A DNA stretch of 54,347 bases from Citrobacter freundii. Its GTDB lineage: Bacteria > Bacteroidota > Bacteroidia > Chitinophagales > Chitinophagaceae. Under the pieces are notes generated by a model that saw only the letters and a program-made list of their open reading frames with translations, was not told where the DNA came from and did no database searches. Positions 50,872-54,347 of this stretch are shown here, one piece after another. Made by a program: the position numbers and the translations under genes. The stretch lies in assembly GCA_003243445.1 (NCBI GenBank), contig QFQQ01000041.1:1-54347 (forward strand), read 5' to 3'. Within the stretch, counting starts at the first letter, position 1. Every line of letters starts with the position of its first letter.

Positions 50872-50932
50872 AAAGTTTGTCCTGGTCAAAAAGGACTTCA
50901 ATTTTTAATTTCGACTTTTTACTTTTTACTTT
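50841..50932. repeat. A/T heptamer palindrome (family D) overlapping the rnr 3' end
   Basis: The left arm 50841-50876 (AAAAGTC, AAAAGCC, AAAAGTA, AAAAGTA) runs through the last nine rnr codons and its TAA. The right arm 50902-50932 is the inverted TTTTTAATTTCGACTTTTTAC-type array, split here as TTTTTAATTT then CGACTTTTTAC. It ends 8 bp before the next start codon. Confidence 0.85.
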
Positions 50933-50939
50933 GTCTATC

Positions 50940-51905
50940 ATGCATTCTTTCGAACAGCTATCCAAACAATTCGCCGATCACTTTAATCAACCTCATTTTC
51001 CGGCAACCCCTGAAACTTTGTATGGCCCTAATGTATATTTTTTGCAGATGGGCGGAAAACGGGTAAGACCCGTACTGTGCCTGATGGGAAATGAATTGTT
51101 TGAGGAAATCAGTTCCAATGCCTGGCATGCCGCCACTGCAGTTGAACTCTTTCACAATTTCACGCTGATCCATGACGATATTATGGACAAAGCACCGCTC
51201 AGACGCGGCTTTCAGACGGTTCATACCAAATATGGCGAAAGCACTGCCATTCTTGCCGGAGACGTGATGCTGGTAGCGGCATATGAACAGCTGAACAAGA
51301 TCCAGCCGGCCGTTCTTTCTCCTATATTGCAGTTATTCAATACTACCGCAAGGGAAGTATGCGAAGGCCAGCAATGGGACATGGATTTTGAGACACAGGA
51401 TTCCGTTGCCCTCGATGCCTACCTGCACATGATCGAATTAAAAACCTCGGTACTGCTTGCCGCCAGTCTGAAAATGGGAGCAGTCCTGGGAGGCGCCGGT
51501 GAGCGCAATCAGAACCTGATCTACGAATTCGGCAAAAAGCTCGGACTGGCCTTTCAGGTACAGGATGATTACCTGGATGCATTTGGCGACCCCGCGAAAT
51601 TTGGCAAACAGGTCGGTGGTGATATTATCGCCAATAAAAAAACATTCCTGCTGATCCATGCCCTTGAAACAGCAAAAGGAAAACAGCTCAGCGAACTTCA
51701 ATCGCTGCTTGCCACGAACGGCAACGATAAAGTGGAAAAGGTTCTCCAGCTTTTCCGAGATTGCAAGGTGGACGACTGGGCACTTCAGCTCAAAAACAAA
51801 TTTCTCGACGAAGCTTTCACTCACCTGGAAGACATCGCGGTCGTTTCCAAACGTAAAGAACCACTGAAAGAACTGGCGCAGTTCCTGGTGCAGAGACAGT
51901 ACTGA
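50940..51905 (+). CDS. Trans-isoprenyl diphosphate synthase
   Basis: This 321-residue cytosolic polyprenyl synthetase makes farnesyl-, geranylgeranyl- or longer diphosphates for quinones, carotenoids or cell-wall carriers. The first Asp-rich motif DDIMD (79-83) is followed by KAPLRRG. The second, DDYLDAFGD, lies near 209. GGKRVRP (38-44) is the substrate-binding block. Residues before the first motif (FHNFTLIH) suggest a short-to-medium chain product, which is only inference. The frame is open from 50877, but those 21 codons are the family D repeat, so ATG 50940 is taken. Confidence 0.92.
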   Translation: MHSFEQLSKQFADHFNQPHFPATPETLYGPNVYFLQMGGKRVRPVLCLMGNELFEEISSNAWHAATAVELFHNFTLIHDDIMDKAPLRRGFQTVHTKYGESTAILAGDVMLVAAYEQLNKIQPAVLSPILQLFNTTAREVCEGQQWDMDFETQDSVALDAYLHMIELKTSVLLAASLKMGAVLGGAGERNQNLIYEFGKKLGLAFQVQDDYLDAFGDPAKFGKQVGGDIIANKKTFLLIHALETAKGKQLSELQSLLATNGNDKVEKVLQLFRDCKVDDWALQLKNKFLDEAFTHLEDIAVVSKRKEPLKELAQFLVQRQY

Positions 51906-51906
51906 G

Positions 51907-52103
51907 GAGGCGATGTTCGATGTTCGATGATCGATGGTGGATGATCCTCCTTCACTTCGTTACCGGCGGACTCAGTCGATGTTCGAATAGCAGTCCGGAA
52001 ATTGAAAAGGTTTTGGCGACAGGGATCGACCATCGACCATCGAACATCCACCATCGACTGAGTCCGCCGGTAACGAAGAGAAGGAGGAACATCGGACATC
52101 CGC
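51907..52103. repeat. Composite heptamer palindrome (family A) with embedded block
   Basis: Left part: GATGTTC, GATGTTC, GATGATC, GATGGTG, GATGATC heptamers, then a block CTCCTTCACTTCG / TTACCGGCGGACTCAG (51945-51977), then more heptamers. Right part (52024-52090) is the inverted arrangement with heptamers then block. The block also occurs at 4525-4556. The left arm starts 2 bp after the prenyl synthase stop. It ends about 85 bp before the permease start. Confidence 0.85.
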
Positions 52104-52189
52104 GAATTAACCCTGCGCCTTTAACAGGCGAGCGACTTCTCATTCAGAAATTTTCCCTATTTTGAACCCTTCAATAAAACCACTCACCA

Positions 52190-53980
52190 ATGGCTAACTC
52201 GTTATTCAGGAAGAAAAAGATCGAATCTATTTTGGCAGAAGGAGGGGATGATGCGCATGGTGGGCTGGGGCTCGATTCGCTGGGGGAAGGAACGCATGGT
52301 GGTGGCAACCTGAAACGCGTGCTGACGGTGCGCGATCTGACTTTTTTTGGGATCGCGGCGATCATTGGCGCCGGTAGCTTCAGCAGTCTTGGTGACGCCG
52401 TATTCAAAGGCGGACCCGGCGTGGTGGTGCTGTTCATTATTACAGGTATCGCCTGCGCATTCACCGCTTTTTGTTATTCTGAATTTGCCAGCCGTATTCC
52501 TGTGGCGGGCAGCGCATACACTTATTCTTATGCGAGCTTTGGCGAGTTGTTCGCCTGGATCATCGGCTGGGCACTGATCATGGAATATTCGATCGGCAAC
52601 ATCTATGTGTCATTCAGCTGGAGCGATTACTTCACATCCTTTTTACATAAGGTCAATATTCATATCCCTGATTACCTCTGTACGAGCTACAGGGAAGCGC
52701 AAAAAGCAGTGGAAGGCGGTTCGCCCAATGCAGAATTGATCAATGCATGGAATACCGCACCGGTGATCGGCAGCCTGCGGATTATCTTTGACCTGCCCGC
52801 ACTGGTGATCAATATCCTGATCACTTATCTTGTATTCCGCGGCATCAAGGAAAGCCGGAATTTCAGCAATGCCATGGTGATCCTGAAACTGGCGATTGTT
52901 GGCCTGGTGATCATCGTGGGTGGAAGCCTGGTATTTTCACATGGGCTTACGTTCAACTGGACGCCTGCCAACGATGAAGGCATTAAATCATTTATGCCAA
53001 ATGGATTCAGTGGTGTGATGGCGGCGGTGAGCGGTGTGTTCTTTGCCTATATCGGGTTCGATGCGGTGAGTGTACTGGCGGAAGAAAGCAAAAACCCGCA
53101 GCGCGATCTGCCAAGAGGCATGATCCTGTCACTCGTTATCTGTACGATCGTATACATATTACTTTCACTTGTACTTACCGGAGCAGTTAACTATAAGAAT
53201 TTTGAAGGCGTGGGTGATCCGCTTGCATTCATTTTTGAAAAACAGAATCTCAACCTTGGCTGGATGCAGCTGCTGGTTTCTATTTGTGCCGTAGTGGCCA
53301 TGACGAGCGTATTGCTTGTTTTCCAGATGGGCCAGCCGCGGATCTGGATGAGCATGAGCCGCGATGGTTTGCTGCCACCGGTGTTTCAGAAGATCCACCA
53401 TCGTTTCAAAACACCTTCTTTTGCTACGATCGTAACTGGGCTTGTGGTGGGAATTCCGATCCTGTTCACTGATAAATCATTCGTACTCGATTTCACCAGT
53501 ATTGCTACACTGTTTGCATTTGTGCTGGTCTGCGGCGGCGTATTGCTGATCCCACGAAAAGAAAAAGTACCGGGCAGATTCAATATGCCCTATGTAAATG
53601 CGCAATTCATTTATCCGCTGATCATTGCACTTTCCATCTTCCTTTTTGCAAAATATGGCGGCAGTTATTTCCACGATGCATTCAATTTTGATTTCTCGGG
53701 TAACAGCGAATATGCAGAAGGCAAGGTTTCATTTATGGATCTGGCTACGCCAAATATTTCGATCATTGCTTTCTGGGGGATCTGTATCATCTTATGCATA
53801 CTTGCTTTTGTAAAAAAATACTCACTTATCCCATTGATGGGTGTAACAACCTGTCTGTACCTGCTTACCGGCATGACAAAAGCCAACTGGGCCTGGTTCC
53901 TGGGATGGCTGCTGCTTGGCCTTGTGATCTATTTTATTTATGGTGTAAGAAAAAGTAAATTGGCTACTGTGCAGGCGTAA
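52190..53980 (+). CDS. APC-superfamily amino-acid permease (cationic transporter-like)
   Basis: The 596-residue inner-membrane protein has about 12-14 helices. The cytosolic N-terminus (1-40) is rich in Gly/Asp/Lys. TM1 contains FFGIAAIIGAGSFSSLGDAV, where GIAAIIGAG matches the unwound substrate-binding segment of APC carriers. FFAYIGFDAVSVLAEESKNPQRDLPRGM is the consensus following TM6 in the CAT-like group. The large extracytoplasmic insertion near 150-185 and about 490-525 is unusual. Likely imports amino acids with protons or exchanges them. Monocistronic. Confidence 0.92.
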   Translation: MANSLFRKKKIESILAEGGDDAHGGLGLDSLGEGTHGGGNLKRVLTVRDLTFFGIAAIIGAGSFSSLGDAVFKGGPGVVVLFIITGIACAFTAFCYSEFASRIPVAGSAYTYSYASFGELFAWIIGWALIMEYSIGNIYVSFSWSDYFTSFLHKVNIHIPDYLCTSYREAQKAVEGGSPNAELINAWNTAPVIGSLRIIFDLPALVINILITYLVFRGIKESRNFSNAMVILKLAIVGLVIIVGGSLVFSHGLTFNWTPANDEGIKSFMPNGFSGVMAAVSGVFFAYIGFDAVSVLAEESKNPQRDLPRGMILSLVICTIVYILLSLVLTGAVNYKNFEGVGDPLAFIFEKQNLNLGWMQLLVSICAVVAMTSVLLVFQMGQPRIWMSMSRDGLLPPVFQKIHHRFKTPSFATIVTGLVVGIPILFTDKSFVLDFTSIATLFAFVLVCGGVLLIPRKEKVPGRFNMPYVNAQFIYPLIIALSIFLFAKYGGSYFHDAFNFDFSGNSEYAEGKVSFMDLATPNISIIAFWGICIILCILAFVKKYSLIPLMGVTTCLYLLTGMTKANWAWFLGWLLLGLVIYFIYGVRKSKLATVQA

Positions 53981-54347
53981 AGGACCGTTGTGTATAGTTT
54001 CATCACTGTTGGTGTCCGGTAAATAGATCACGTCACCCACAATTACAATTCAATGTCGTTTAGTTAAGGAGCAAAGAGTTTGTCATCCCGGCCCCGGATC
54101 AAAGTCCGGGGCAGGCCAGGCAAATTTAGATCACTATCGAACTTGGTGTGAGCCAGAGCCGGGATCTCCACAAATGAGCTACCGTGTACCCATAACTTTG
54201 ACTGGCGTAAGGTTTCCTCCTCCGCTTCGCTACGGCGGACAGAGCCCGCAGATTTCGCAGATTTATCTTCACTATTGATGAAAAATATTTTAATGCGGGT
54301 TCAGATCTCTATTGGATACGCAGATTTCGCAGATTAGTTGCTGATAA
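53981..54347. other. Terminal non-coding stretch with repeat fragments
   Basis: No gene is supported. At 54036-54067 is one end of a family C element (CCCACAATTACAATT then CAATGTCGTTTAGTTAA). A CCCCGGATCAAAGTCCGGGG hairpin follows at about 54092-54112. At 54196-54245 there is GACTGGCGTAAGG, and a block like that in family A (CTCCGCTTCGCTACGGCGGAC). Twice GCAGATTTCGCAGATT (54248-54264, 54322-54337), a 9-bp direct repeat, is seen. The element may continue outside the window. Confidence 0.55.

Overview
The window looks like a chromosomal segment of a Bacteroidota bacterium, most likely family Chitinophagaceae. The reasons are a 285-residue primary sigma factor lacking region 1.1, near absence of Shine-Dalgarno sequences, several promoter-like TAnnTTTG boxes (the Bacteroidota -7 element), DUF5117/DUF4953 zinc protease, DUF3822 next to rsmD, an IF-3 with a long glycine-rich head, and many small secreted or outer-membrane proteins. 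The genus assignment is inference. I found no tRNA, rRNA, CRISPR array, transposase, integrase or phage gene.

Layout. 0.2-8 kb: fused formiminotransferase-cyclodeaminase, patatin/BamA-like outer-membrane protein, SH3 and BON-domain proteins, and an ABC-F ATPase. 8-14.5 kb: DUF3347 protein, M28 peptidase, a beta-barrel protein, a tandem pair of secreted paralogues, and a DUF5995 protein. 14.8-21.3 kb: the translation cluster thrS-infC-rpmI-rplT, split by a 2.5-kb zinc metalloprotease gene. 21.7-28.4 kb: arginine decarboxylase, small secreted proteins, Hsp20, bacilliredoxin, Lgt. 28.6 kb: rpoD-like sigma factor, followed by 1.2 kb of structured non-coding DNA. 30.7-36.6 kb: a complete tripartite RND efflux system (outer-membrane channel, periplasmic adaptor, HAE1-type pump). 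37.2-42.7 kb: thioredoxin reductase, FolB, and a leftward operon of two small envelope proteins, an OmpR-type regulator and its histidine kinase. 43-54 kb: glutaminyl-peptide cyclotransferase, MATE exporter, then a rightward housekeeping run of DUF3822, rsmD, 5-formyl-THF cyclo-ligase, lpxK, RNase R, polyprenyl synthetase and an amino-acid permease.

The most unusual content is between the genes. Most larger intergenic gaps hold palindromes whose arms are degenerate tandem arrays of very short units, with a period of 7 bp (GATGNTC-like, AGTAAAA-like, GCGGTCC-like) or 9 bp (GGTTYCADA-like, GGATTNNNA-like). Unit sequences differ between families, and units vary within an array. Even so, the two arms of a given palindrome mirror each other unit by unit, up to 43/43 identical bases. 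Some enclose an ordinary terminator hairpin, some lie in divergent promoter regions, some supply the stop codons of flanking genes, and one encodes the last residues of RNase R. A separate MITE-like nested palindrome with about 30-bp terminal inverted repeats occurs in at least three copies. I know of no named family matching the 7/9-bp arrays; that would have to be tested against repeat databases and related genomes.
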